Part shown: positions 34,234 to 43,086 of the stretch, in pieces
How the letters are laid out: every line of letters begins with the position of its first letter
Position numbering within the stretch: the first letter of the stretch is position 1
Assembly: GCF_029625905.1 (NCBI RefSeq)
Contig: NZ_JARTLM010000003.1
Span: 62,001 to 126,000, forward strand
Direction: 5' to 3'
DNA: 64,000 nucleotides
Source of the DNA: Hydrogenovibrio sp. 3SP14C1
GTDB taxonomy: Bacteria > Pseudomonadota > Gammaproteobacteria > Thiomicrospirales > Thiomicrospiraceae
Translations under genes and position numbers: made by a program
Notes under the pieces: generated by a model
What the model was told of the DNA's origin: nothing
What the model saw: the letters and a program-made list of their open reading frames with translations, nothing else
Databases searched by the model: none

Positions 34234-37200
34234 ATGAAACTCCAATTCGACCAAAACCTTCCGCATCAAAAATCCGCATGGGATGCCGTTGTTAGCTTGT
34301 TTGAAGGCCAAGAAAGTTGCTATGCGCCTTTTACCATGCCGCAGTTAAATATTCCCGTTCAGCAAGGTGCTGAAAGCATGATGACGATGGATTATGGCAA
34401 TGAAGCTGACCAGGGAACCGCTAATCGTTTGGTTTTGGGCGAAGAAGAATTATTAGACAACCTTGTTCGAGTTCAACTGAAGCATGGTCTAAAACCTGCC
34501 AAAACTCTTGATAAAGATGACTTGAATTACACGGTGGAAATGGAAACTGGTACAGGTAAAACCTATGTGTATTTGCGCTCCATTTATGAATTAAACCAAG
34601 CTTATGGCATGACCAAATTTATTATCGTGGTTCCATCCATTGCCATCAAAGAAGGCGTTAAAAAAGCGATTGAAATCACCAAAGACCATTTATCTCAAAT
34701 TTACAAAGGCGTGAATGCAGAAACATTTGTTTATGACTCCAGTAACCTAGAACAGGTTCGGAACTTTGCTGAATCCAGTCATATTCAAATTATGGTCATC
34801 AATATTGATGCCTTCCGTAAAAGTTTTACCGACCCAAACAAAGAAACCAAAGCCAATATCATTCACCGAATGAATGATCGATTAGAGGGTATGCGCCCAA
34901 TTGAACTGATTGCCAAGACCAATCCAGTGGTCATTATTGACGAGCCTCAATCAGTCGACACAACTGCAAAATCTGCAGAAGCTATTAAATCATTAAACCC
35001 ACTCTTTACTCTCCGTTATTCGGCAACTCATCGAGATAAGCATTTACCGATTTACAAATTAGATGCGGTGGATGCTTACAATGCTAAGTTAGTCAAACAG
35101 ATTGCCGTACTACCAGTACTACCGGAAGACGATAATAACAATGCCTTTATCAAGCTGCTAAATGTGCGTAATAAAAACGGTGTGTGTGAGGCGCAGGTAG
35201 AATTTGATGCGCTAACATCCAAAGGCACGATTAAACGGGATAAGAAATGGTTAAAACAAGGCGCCGACCTATACGAATTAACCAAAGGCCGTGACCCTTA
35301 CGAAGGTTACATTATTAAGGATATTTCAGCCGTACCAGGTAGTGAATGGATTGATTTCACTTCTCAAGAAGACATTTTACAACTAGGCCAAAGCATTGGT
35401 GGAGTAGATGATTTGGCGTTAAAACGCCTGCAAATTGCCAAAACCATTGAAAAGCATCTTGAACGTGAAATGGTGCTGAATCCGAAAGGCATTAAAGTCT
35501 TGAGTTTATTTTTTATTGATAAGGTAGCGAACTACCGAGTTTATGATGAGCAAAATCAACCAGGCCTGGGCGTGTATGGGCAAATGTTTGAAGAAGAGTT
35601 TTTACGGCTAGCCAAGCACCCTAAATATCAATCATTGTTTAATCAAATCAATCTAGATGTGGAAGTTTCAAAAATTCACGATGGGTACTTTTCAGCTGAC
35701 AATAAGGGCATTGTAAAAGATACCAGTGGTAAAACGTTGGCAGACGAATCCGCCTATGACTTGATTATGAAAGATAAAGAACGCTTGCTGGATATGAAAA
35801 CGCCGCTGCGCTTTATCTTTTCACACTCTGCTTTACGGGAGGGTTGGGATAACCCAAATGTCTTCCAAATTTGCACGCTAAACGAAACGGCTTCTACCAT
35901 TAAAAAACGCCAAGAAATTGGTCGTGGGTTACGTTTAGCTGTGGACAGTACCGGTAACCGCGTGACAGATACTGGTTTTTCAATCAATACCTTAACGGTT
36001 ATCGCAAACGAGTCTTACAATGATTTTACTGCCACGCTTCAAAAAGAGATTGAAGATGAAGACGGCATTAAATTTGGTGTGGTGGAAGACCACGCCTTTG
36101 CCAACTTAGTTATCCAGAGAGATGGAAATAACGTCGTTTACTTGGGAACGGAAGACTCAGAAAAACTCTGGAACCATCTCAAGTCTGAACAATTGATTGA
36201 TAAAAACGGTAAGGTGCAAGACAGTTTAAAAATTGCTTTAAAACACGACACGCTTACCTTGCCGGAAGCCTTCGCGCCTTACAAAATGCAAATAGAGCGT
36301 ATTCTGAAAAAAGTAGCTGGGGGCTTAGACGTTAAAGATGCCAGCAAAACTCACTTGGCAACACCCAAAAAGGAAGTGATTATGGGTGATGACTTTAAGG
36401 CACTTTGGGAGCGAATTAAATACAAAACGGTGTACCAAGTTAATTTTGATCTGACAAAATTGATTACAGACTGTGTTCACGAAATGAAGGTCAATATGGT
36501 TATTGCTAAACCTAAGTTTAAAACGGGGTTGGCAAACGTTACGATGGATCATTACGAAGGCGTGGGCGTCGATCAGATTCAAGAAAACACTCAAACTTAT
36601 AATGCTCACTACCAAACACTGCCGGATGTGCTGACTTATTTACAAAACAAAACACAACTCACCCGTAAAACGCTTGCTAATATCTTAATCGAAAGTGGCA
36701 AACTGAAAGACCTTGCCAAGAACCCGCAAAAGTTTGTCGAGAAAACACTGGAAATTATTCAGCGCAAGAAGATGCACGCGCTGGTGGATGGTATTAAGTA
36801 CCAGAAAATCGGTGATCAGAGCTTTTATGCCCAGGAACTGTTTATAGAAGAAGAGTTGAAGGGCTATTTAGAGCAGAACATGATGGCGGTCGATAAAAGT
36901 GTGTACAGCCATATTGTTTATGACTCCAATACAGAATCTGCCTTTGCAACCGGACTTGAACAAAACGGCGATGTAAAGCTTTATACCAAACTACCAAGTT
37001 GGTTCAAAATTGACACGCCGCTGGGTTCTTATAACCCCGACTGGGCGGTGCTGATTGAAAAGGACGGTACCGAAAGACTGTATTTTGTCGTTGAAACCAA
37101 AAGCAGCTTGCTTCCCGAAGATTTACGTCAAACAGAAAATGATAAAATTAAATGTGGCACCGCCCATTTTGAAGCGCTGGATAACGATGTTGATTTTATC

Positions 37201-37242
37201 AAAGCCTCATCTATTGATGATTTAACTGATCGGATTGCTTAA
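34234..37242 (+). CDS. res: Type III restriction endonuclease-type helicase/nuclease (Res)
   Basis: A 1002-residue protein with an SF2 motor and C-terminal nuclease. Walker A is METGTGKTYVYL (near residue 105), motif II IIDEPQSV, motif III SATHRD, and the motif VI region KRQEIGRGLRLA. The C-terminal PD-(D/E)xK nuclease is visible as YNPDWAVLIEKDGTERLYFVVETKSS, where Asp and ETK line up as catalytic residues. Together with Mod it would form a type III restriction complex that translocates along DNA and cuts between oppositely oriented sites. Length and order match the family. A CCAGGCCTGG word is inside. All motifs look intact, so the enzyme is probably functional. Confidence 0.92.
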   Translation: MKLQFDQNLPHQKSAWDAVVSLFEGQESCYAPFTMPQLNIPVQQGAESMMTMDYGNEADQGTANRLVLGEEELLDNLVRVQLKHGLKPAKTLDKDDLNYTVEMETGTGKTYVYLRSIYELNQAYGMTKFIIVVPSIAIKEGVKKAIEITKDHLSQIYKGVNAETFVYDSSNLEQVRNFAESSHIQIMVINIDAFRKSFTDPNKETKANIIHRMNDRLEGMRPIELIAKTNPVVIIDEPQSVDTTAKSAEAIKSLNPLFTLRYSATHRDKHLPIYKLDAVDAYNAKLVKQIAVLPVLPEDDNNNAFIKLLNVRNKNGVCEAQVEFDALTSKGTIKRDKKWLKQGADLYELTKGRDPYEGYIIKDISAVPGSEWIDFTSQEDILQLGQSIGGVDDLALKRLQIAKTIEKHLEREMVLNPKGIKVLSLFFIDKVANYRVYDEQNQPGLGVYGQMFEEEFLRLAKHPKYQSLFNQINLDVEVSKIHDGYFSADNKGIVKDTSGKTLADESAYDLIMKDKERLLDMKTPLRFIFSHSALREGWDNPNVFQICTLNETASTIKKRQEIGRGLRLAVDSTGNRVTDTGFSINTLTVIANESYNDFTATLQKEIEDEDGIKFGVVEDHAFANLVIQRDGNNVVYLGTEDSEKLWNHLKSEQLIDKNGKVQDSLKIALKHDTLTLPEAFAPYKMQIERILKKVAGGLDVKDASKTHLATPKKEVIMGDDFKALWERIKYKTVYQVNFDLTKLITDCVHEMKVNMVIAKPKFKTGLANVTMDHYEGVGVDQIQENTQTYNAHYQTLPDVLTYLQNKTQLTRKTLANILIESGKLKDLAKNPQKFVEKTLEIIQRKKMHALVDGIKYQKIGDQSFYAQELFIEEELKGYLEQNMMAVDKSVYSHIVYDSNTESAFATGLEQNGDVKLYTKLPSWFKIDTPLGSYNPDWAVLIEKDGTERLYFVVETKSSLLPEDLRQTENDKIKCGTAHFEALDNDVDFIKASSIDDLTDRIA

Positions 37243-37278
37243 TATAATCAACATTAGAATGAATCATTGAGATCCCCC

Positions 37279-39321
37279 ATGCTAAACACAAATATAACTG
37301 ATGAGCTTCCTACTATTGAAGAAATTACTTTCATCCTTCCTCAGTTTGAAAATAACAAAACGCGTCGGATATCAAATTTTGATTTTAATCAACCTATTGC
37401 CAACAAAGCGAATGAATCATTCCCTTTTACTTTAAAAAACACAACCGTTCAATCTCCAGATTTTCCTGATATCGAAGAAGTGTTTCCAAAGTCACTAGCA
37501 GAAAACAATATTCCTCAACAGCATAAAAAGCTACACGAGCTCATCCCCCTAATTGAGAATGTTCGCCATTTAGATTTTGAAACTCTCGTGCTCGACGTTA
37601 AATTAAAGCGAGTGTACATTGAAGATGAGCCCAAAAGTGTTTTTGAAAAATTCATCGAAATCACGATTAAACCACTAAGCATTACGGGTGAAATAAAGGA
37701 ATTAAGTAAACAACGTGAAAAAACAAAACTTGCCACTATTAACTCTTCTAAACTGCAAACTAAACCAAACAATCCAGTAAGAGGCCGCCCAGAAATAGTA
37801 CAAAGCCAAGTACAATTATTACTTAATGCACTCACTCCTTCTTATGGCTTACCTCAGCTACACGACTATTCCCACTCTCCTTTTAGTCTAAAAACTAACA
37901 TCCTAGGAACCAGATATATAACTTATGAAAACGAAATCATTTTCTTTGATAGTGAGGAATATAAAGAGCAAGTATATGCCTTTGCTAATGATGCGCTTGG
38001 AATCGAGCTTAGTGACAGTGCATACAAGAAAGCATTGATGATACTCAAAGGGAGAAAGCAACTATGGACGGAAGATTCTGAAAACCCTGGCTTACTCCAC
38101 ATCAGAATCTTTAATAATGGCTCAGACGAAATTGTTTATCAGAATGATCAAACTTCACAAATTAGCTTAAGCATTTCACTCATTAGCTCAATAACTAATC
38201 AGCCTAGCCGAATATTATTCCCTTATGAAGTTTTGAAACCTATTTCATTAAAGCCTGCCCCTCTTCCATTGAATATCTCTGACCCTAAAGCTCTTCAAGC
38301 ACTGAGAGGTGGAAGTAAAGGATCCTGTGGAAACCTCTACAATCAACTAAAACTTTCTTGCTTTAGAAAAGAGCAATATAACCTAATAATCACATGGATG
38401 GTTTACAGCCTAATTTCTGAAGAATATTCGCTTTTAGAACTAATTGGTAGTGAGTCAAGCGGTATATCTCAGACCCAGGAGAGATTAAAATCAATCATTG
38501 ACCCTAGCTGGGAACCGTTAAGGCAGCCCCCTAAAAAAACTCAGGATTTAATAGAAGCTAGCTTGGAGCACTATCTTTTAAGTTTTGACCGAGTCGATTC
38601 AATTACTCCTCAATTACAACTCGAGATAGAAAAGATTTTAAGTTCGCGAGGCTTGAGAGCTAACTTATCCACCAAAAGAAACGTAAAAAATGAATGGTTT
38701 ATTCGTAGACCTATTATCATTAATGCAGCATTTCCAGTTGCAACTGAATTGGGGATATTAAAAAGCTCCCTTTCCATATTTATCACAAAGCATCCTCAAG
38801 ACAACCAACCAATATTAGATGAACACATTAACCTAGCTCGGATTGAGCTTTTAAGGCTAGCCATACTGTCATATAGAGACTTACAAACAAAGGGGATGCA
38901 AACGCTTACTGATATAGGAAGCACGATTCCAAACAAACTAACAAACTTTGTTGAGACGGGTATAGTTATTGAAAAAATTTTAGGGCAAGAGAAGGGGGCT
39001 TTCATACGAAGCCTTGAAAGCACTTTAAAAGAAAAACAATTATTTGAAGCTAGGAAAATGGCAACCGCAAGTTTGATATATGAATGGGCAAAGCTAAACC
39101 CAAATACTGAAAAAGAACAATCGATCAAAGATTGGAAAATTACCTTGTCAGAACTTGATAAAGAATCGCAAAGTGAGTTCTCCAATTTTACAGAACGAAA
39201 AATAGGATCAGAATTTGCTACTGCCTCCGATATTTTAGCCCCTCTTGGCATTTATTGTGAACCTGTCCGCAAGTCAACACATCGTATTTGGAAAATTTCT
39301 ACTCCCCTTTTCGGCAGCTAA
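37279..39321 (+). CDS. Large protein with a degenerate mobile-element primase/helicase-type ATPase domain
   Basis: A 680-residue protein that follows res at 36 bases (ATG preferred over a TTG four codons upstream). The central part (residues about 330-520) reads like the ATPase of mobile-element primase-associated helicases. In those proteins a Walker A of the form GExGSGKS precedes DP...LR.PP....DL......LAFDN. Here the loop is ELIGSESSGISQ, with Ile where Lys is required. It is followed by IIDPSWEPLRQPPKKTQDLIEAS and, in place of Walker B, LLSFDRVDS. The N-terminal 330 residues and the helical C-terminus are unrecognised. ATP hydrolysis is therefore doubtful. A structural or DNA-recognition role inside the R-M block is inferred from position, and a decayed replication gene is the alternative. 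Confidence 0.55.
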   Translation: MLNTNITDELPTIEEITFILPQFENNKTRRISNFDFNQPIANKANESFPFTLKNTTVQSPDFPDIEEVFPKSLAENNIPQQHKKLHELIPLIENVRHLDFETLVLDVKLKRVYIEDEPKSVFEKFIEITIKPLSITGEIKELSKQREKTKLATINSSKLQTKPNNPVRGRPEIVQSQVQLLLNALTPSYGLPQLHDYSHSPFSLKTNILGTRYITYENEIIFFDSEEYKEQVYAFANDALGIELSDSAYKKALMILKGRKQLWTEDSENPGLLHIRIFNNGSDEIVYQNDQTSQISLSISLISSITNQPSRILFPYEVLKPISLKPAPLPLNISDPKALQALRGGSKGSCGNLYNQLKLSCFRKEQYNLIITWMVYSLISEEYSLLELIGSESSGISQTQERLKSIIDPSWEPLRQPPKKTQDLIEASLEHYLLSFDRVDSITPQLQLEIEKILSSRGLRANLSTKRNVKNEWFIRRPIIINAAFPVATELGILKSSLSIFITKHPQDNQPILDEHINLARIELLRLAILSYRDLQTKGMQTLTDIGSTIPNKLTNFVETGIVIEKILGQEKGAFIRSLESTLKEKQLFEARKMATASLIYEWAKLNPNTEKEQSIKDWKITLSELDKESQSEFSNFTERKIGSEFATASDILAPLGIYCEPVRKSTHRIWKISTPLFGS

Positions 39322-39430
39322 TGTAACCATCCTAATCTCCGTTAATCTGTACCCTAGTAATTCATTAACCAACTACATTATTTTGCTACAGTTCTGAAAA
39401 GAATTACTATTTTTAATCTTATTTAACTTT

Positions 39431-39537
39431 AGACATTAAGACATTTATATTGACTTTATTAAAAATAAATAACAATAAACGAGATTTTGGCTTAATTATT
39501 TTTTATATTTTTATTATTTTAAGTCTTAATGTCTTAA
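39431..39537. repeat. Inverted pair of duplicated AGACATTA words downstream of the Rep-like gene
   Basis: Two adjacent copies of AGACATTA/AGACATTT at 39431-39446 are mirrored by GTCTTAATGTCTTAA at 39523-39537. The perfect inverted core is GACATTAAGAC/GTCTTAATGTC. The space between is almost pure A/T. It lies just past the 3' end of the Rep-like gene and may be part of a replication origin or a transcription stop between convergent genes. Confidence 0.45.
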
Positions 39538-39603
39538 AGAAACATCAAAAAATACGGATATAAAGCAACCTACAATAAGATCACAAAAACAAAGGGGATT
39601 AGT

Positions 39604-39621
39604 ATGAAATTAACCATTTAG
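39604..39621 (+). other. Five-codon frame behind a strong ribosome site (possible gene remnant)
   Basis: AAAGGGGATTAGT is followed by ATG AAA TTA ACC ATT TAG. The ribosome-binding context is good but the frame stops after MKLTI, overlapping the last codons of the Rep-like gene on the other strand. It looks like a start left over from a deleted gene, or chance. Confidence 0.2.
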
Positions 39622-40358
39622 AACAAACTACACCCAAAATTTCTTGAACGATTTTGTAAAAAATTTTTAGATTTAACCTTACACAAATAACTGCTCCTAA
39701 AAATTAAATCATCTAATTGCCCATCAAAGTCTTTAGAGTTTCGATTAACGTAATGAAGCGGTTTAACTGATTTATCATATTTACTAGCTGAAGAACTGAC
39801 TATCCCTTTTGTTTCTTCAAAACTTAAACCAAGCGCTGCACCCCAAGATTGTCTCATCAACCCTTTTAAACTATCTGGATCAGAATAGAGACCTAACCCC
39901 TGGTAAGAATCTTTATTCAGCAATAACAACACATGGTAATGTGGATTTTTGCTGCTATCCTGCTCTTTTACCCAACAATAATTAACATCTGTTTGGTGAA
40001 TTCGCTTTCCTGCCTTTCGCTTAGTTTCTTGTTGCTTATCGATTCGATAATTCAAGCTTTTAAAGAATTGCGTAATGTGCTCATTTGTAGGCATTTTGGA
40101 ATACTCCTTAGGATATAAAAGCTCAAACCTTACAGCTAATGTTCTTGGGTATTTCCAAGTGTGGGCATAGATTAATTTAATCAGCTTACCGAGATAAGGT
40201 TTTATTAAAAGCCCTTGAAACAACTTGTTATTTTTTTTATTCTTATATGCTGTTTTGATGTTGTGACCAGCATAGCTTGGATCCAACGTTACCTCTAAGT
40301 TTTTATTAGACTTTAGCTTCATTGATTGTGAAATATCTGTTTTGTTTTTCGTTTCCAT
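39618..40358 (-). CDS. YagK/YfjJ-type (inovirus Gp2-like) Rep-like protein
   Basis: A 246-residue protein with the pattern of the YagK/YfjJ C-terminal family, related to HUH-type replication initiators of small phages. Visible are the basic N-terminal part, the segment YAHTWKYPRTLAVRFELLYP, and NPHYHVLLLLN, which contains the metal-binding H-x-H. Later come SWGAALGLSFEET and, near the end, LIFRSSYLCKVKSKNF with a candidate catalytic tyrosine. Such proteins are common on P4-like integrative elements in place of a phage replication module. Tandem 25-bp repeats lie 50 bases upstream of its start, and inverted repeats lie at its end. Replication initiation by nicking is inferred from the family. 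Confidence 0.7.
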   Translation of the reverse strand: METKNKTDISQSMKLKSNKNLEVTLDPSYAGHNIKTAYKNKKNNKLFQGLLIKPYLGKLIKLIYAHTWKYPRTLAVRFELLYPKEYSKMPTNEHITQFFKSLNYRIDKQQETKRKAGKRIHQTDVNYCWVKEQDSSKNPHYHVLLLLNKDSYQGLGLYSDPDSLKGLMRQSWGAALGLSFEETKGIVSSSASKYDKSVKPLHYVNRNSKDFDGQLDDLIFRSSYLCKVKSKNFLQNRSRNFGCSLF

Positions 40359-40701
40359 TTTAAATAATCCTTATCTTTTCTTTTATCCCTTACCAGGGTT
40401 CAAACTATTCTGAGATTAATTACTTAATTTAATTCTGAGATTAATTACTTAATTTAATATCTATACCGACAAACCAACCTCCCTAAAAAATACTGATTTT
40501 TAATTAAAAACTGAACTAAAGACCCTATTTTCTTTATAAAAAATCCAGGAAAGTTAAATTCGTGTTCACTACATATTCCTACAACGTAAAAAAATACATC
40601 ATGACATCTGGATATTCGATTTAAAAAAATTTCAAACCTATATCACTACCTTGAGTAAAAGCCCCATTGGCTTTTGATTCATTAACTTATGGGAGATTGA
40701 T
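40359..40701. promoter_or_regulatory. Intergenic region between the Rep-like gene and the glycine-zipper gene
   Basis: About 340 A/T-rich bases between divergent genes. Contains the tandem 25-bp repeat described separately. Near its right end, a hairpin with stem AAAAGCC/GGCTTTT and loop CCATT (40657-40675) lies about 27 bases before the next start codon. No coding frame is credible. Promoters in both directions are expected but not identifiable. Confidence 0.5.
40407..40456. repeat. Tandem 25-bp repeat upstream of the Rep-like gene (iteron-like)
   Basis: A 25-base unit beginning ATTCTGAGATTAATTACTTA occurs twice, exactly and without a gap, about 50 bases before the Rep-like start codon. Its position and length are as expected for iterons or an autoregulatory operator of a replication protein. 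Recent slippage is the plain alternative. Confidence 0.75.
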
Positions 40702-41052
40702 ATGAAACTAGAATGCCCTCGCTGTGGGTCTAAACGCATTCATACAAAAAACACTGCAAAAAAGTTAGGAGGTAGCGTTGGTTTATTAGCAGGCGCAAGC
40801 GCAGGATTAGTGAGTGCCGCATCGGGTGCTCGTAGTGGTGCTTTAATAGGTTCGTTTGCTGGACCTGTAGGCGTATCCCTTGGAAGTATTGGCGGTGCTA
40901 TTTTGGGAGGACTGGCCGGTGCGACAAGTGGCGGTATAGCAGGATCAAAACTGGGGGAAAAGATTGATAAAAAGGTGCTATTGAATTACCAATGCCATGA
41001 CTGTTGTCACAGCTTTTCTGATTCTGATATTTCAAATACGGAGGACAAATAA
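40702..41052 (+). CDS. Zinc-ribbon and glycine-zipper protein
   Basis: A 116-residue protein with a split zinc site. CPRCGSKRI sits at the N-terminus and YQCHDCCHSF near the C-terminus. They flank a long glycine/alanine/serine zipper (residues about 25-90, with repeats such as GLLAGASAGLVSAASGARSGALIGS) that could cross or oligomerise in membranes. A GGGAGATTG ribosome site precedes the ATG. It is located directly before the YqaJ gene and probably shares its mRNA. Similar small proteins occur on integrative elements; the function is unknown. Confidence 0.65.
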   Translation: MKLECPRCGSKRIHTKNTAKKLGGSVGLLAGASAGLVSAASGARSGALIGSFAGPVGVSLGSIGGAILGGLAGATSGGIAGSKLGEKIDKKVLLNYQCHDCCHSFSDSDISNTEDK

Positions 41053-41053
41053 A

Positions 41054-42052
41054 ATGGAATCGATGCAAACAGTAAAACCACAACGTCACCATGCCCAAGC
41101 AAAACGTATGATCAGCACTCAAAACCTTAATACTGATCTGTGGCTTCAGTATCGTAATAAAGGAATTGGCTCAAGTGATGCGGCTACAGCGGCTGGATTA
41201 AACCCGTTTAAATCGCAACTAGAGCTATGGATGGAAAAGACAGGAAGAATTACACCCTCTCAACCCAAAATGACGGAAGACAGTCCTTTGTTATGGGGAA
41301 CCATCCTAGAACCGATTGTGGCGGAACACTATGCGAAGCGCACTGATCGAAAAGTTCGAAAGGTGAATGCCATCCTGCAACATCAAGACCACCCGTGGAT
41401 GCTGGCAAACTTGGATCGAGAGATTGTCGGAGATGACGATGTTCAGATTTTGGAATGTAAGACTGCAGGTATGCATTCCGCTAAATTTTGGGACAACGGT
41501 GTACCAGACTACATTCAATTGCAAGTCATGCACCAGCTAGCGGTTACCGGTCAACAAGCCGCAGATGTAGCTGTATTGATTGCGGGTCAACGATTAGAAA
41601 TCTTTCGAATTGAAAGGGATGAAGACTTGATTGAACGGTTAATCAAATTGGAAAAAGCCTTTTGGCATCGAGTGGAAACCGATACACCACCACCGGCAGA
41701 TGCCAGCGCGTCCTCTGCTCGTGCATTGAGACAGCTTTATCCAAACGATAACCATCAAACGTTAGACCTAAGTGAAGACAAGCAAGCGAATGCCATGTTC
41801 TCTGAGCTGATTGCTTTGAAAGATCAAATTTCTGAATTGTCTGAACAAGAAACATTAATTAAACATCAGCTGCAAGAACGCATGGGAGACTTCGGTGTGG
41901 TGGAGTTTAATAATGGTCGCATCTCTTGGAAACTGTCTAAGTCGTCGACCACTTTTGATGCTAAACGTTTTAAATCTGAACAACCGGAACTGCATGAAGC
42001 CTATTTAAAGGAGAAACCCGGCTCCAGACGGTTCTTAATCCAACCCAGCTAA
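41054..42052 (+). CDS. YqaJ-like viral recombinase/exonuclease
   Basis: A 332-residue protein of the YqaJ/lambda-exonuclease family. The nuclease core is visible: WLQYRNKGIGSSDAATAAGLNPF, then LLWGTILEPIVAEHYAKRT with the catalytic glutamate, HPWMLANLDREIV, and the ILECKTAGMHSAKFWDNGVP segment carrying the ECK motif, followed by QLQVMHQLAVTG. The helical tail (EQETLIKHQLQERM) is usual. Start chosen at the ATG one base after the previous stop; GGAGG lies upstream. It would resect DNA ends for homologous recombination of the element. It pairs with the neighbouring hydrolase/metal-binding and DUF932 proteins, a combination common on ICE and plasmids. Confidence 0.85.
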   Translation: MESMQTVKPQRHHAQAKRMISTQNLNTDLWLQYRNKGIGSSDAATAAGLNPFKSQLELWMEKTGRITPSQPKMTEDSPLLWGTILEPIVAEHYAKRTDRKVRKVNAILQHQDHPWMLANLDREIVGDDDVQILECKTAGMHSAKFWDNGVPDYIQLQVMHQLAVTGQQAADVAVLIAGQRLEIFRIERDEDLIERLIKLEKAFWHRVETDTPPPADASASSARALRQLYPNDNHQTLDLSEDKQANAMFSELIALKDQISELSEQETLIKHQLQERMGDFGVVEFNNGRISWKLSKSSTTFDAKRFKSEQPELHEAYLKEKPGSRRFLIQPS

Positions 42053-42085
42053 ACTACAAATTACTGAACATAAACATTCAACCAC

Positions 42086-42111
42086 GCCCTGCCTCTGTGC
42101 GGGGCTTTTTT
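42086..42111 (+). terminator. Rho-independent terminator after the YqaJ gene
   Basis: Stem GCCCTGC/GCGGGGC (one T-G wobble) with loop CTCTGT is followed by six T residues, 34 bases after the yqaJ-like stop codon. Confidence 0.8.
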
Positions 42112-42158
42112 ATGCCCAAAATTCATATAAACCACTTCAATAATTCAGGAGAAATACC

Positions 42159-43070
42159 ATGTTAAAAGGACTCGTTTTAACCCCACCCATACTAGGCCGA
42201 ATTTCAATTGGTCAAGTAATGGAAAAAGATGGTAAACGTCTGCCACAGAAGGATAATCAATTTACCATTACCACTCAAATACAAACACGAGAAGGCTGGA
42301 AAAAGCACCCTTTCGACGAAAAACTCAGGAAACAGGCCAATCAAAAGCTTAGAGAAATCCCGGTAAAAATGCTGTTCAACCAGCCCGATTTAAATCTCAG
42401 AGCCGATTACTGTTTATTTGATCGACAAACCGCGCGTCCACTTTGTGTTGGCAATGGTGAAACCTGTCAAAGACGCCATCAAAATACCCTTGAGCCTCAA
42501 CCTTGTCCAGGACCGGATACCTGTGACTATGCCCAAGGTCAATGTAAACCTTATGGTCGGTTAAATGTGGCAATCACCCCCGAGGGTGATGACTCCATCG
42601 ACCCACTAGGCAGTTTTGTGTTTCGCACATCAGGCTTTAACAGTATTCGTACTCTCGCCTCTCGGCTTAGCTATTTCCAAGCAATTTCTCAAAACCGACT
42701 GGCATGCCTGCCTTTAGCATTAAGGATTCGCGCTAAATCCACCCGCCAAAGCTTTGGCCATCCAATCTATTACGTGGATTTGACGTTACGAGAAGGTATG
42801 AGTTTAGAGCAAGCGTTGGCGCAAGCGCAAAGCACGCACCAACATAGGTTGGATATGGGCTTTTTACAAAACGCTTTGGACGCTGCCGCCATTCAAGGCT
42901 TTAGCAATGGATTCTTTGAGGACGATTCCGACACCGTTGATTCGGTATTAGATGAGTTCTACCCAGAGCCCTCTCAAGTTCAACACGATACAAATGCTCA
43001 AACTTTAAATTCAGCTTTAGAGCAAGGCATCCAACACTTAAATCAAAACAACCCAACCGTCTCTCATTAA
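42159..43070 (+). CDS. Hydrolase/metal-binding-type protein of integrative elements
   Basis: A 303-residue protein. The N-terminus (GLVLTPPILGRISIGQVMEKDGKRLPQKDNQFTITTQ) is shared by a family often annotated as 'hydrolase or metal-binding protein' next to YqaJ and DUF932 genes. A cysteine-rich middle (CVGNGETCQRRH, PCPGPDTCDYAQGQCKPYGRL) suggests a zinc or iron-sulfur site. It resembles phage recombination-directionality factors in its overall pattern. The acidic C-terminus is variable. Its partners imply a role in element recombination or replication. No catalytic residues can be named, so function is uncertain. Confidence 0.65.
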   Translation: MLKGLVLTPPILGRISIGQVMEKDGKRLPQKDNQFTITTQIQTREGWKKHPFDEKLRKQANQKLREIPVKMLFNQPDLNLRADYCLFDRQTARPLCVGNGETCQRRHQNTLEPQPCPGPDTCDYAQGQCKPYGRLNVAITPEGDDSIDPLGSFVFRTSGFNSIRTLASRLSYFQAISQNRLACLPLALRIRAKSTRQSFGHPIYYVDLTLREGMSLEQALAQAQSTHQHRLDMGFLQNALDAAAIQGFSNGFFEDDSDTVDSVLDEFYPEPSQVQHDTNAQTLNSALEQGIQHLNQNNPTVSH

Positions 43071-43086
43071 ATTAAGGAGCAATAAC

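Noticed and set aside
27124..37242. Assignment of the block to DISARM or BREX
   Set aside because: Neither drmA/drmB nor pglZ/brxC-type genes are visible. Only a helicase and a methylase are shared with DISARM.
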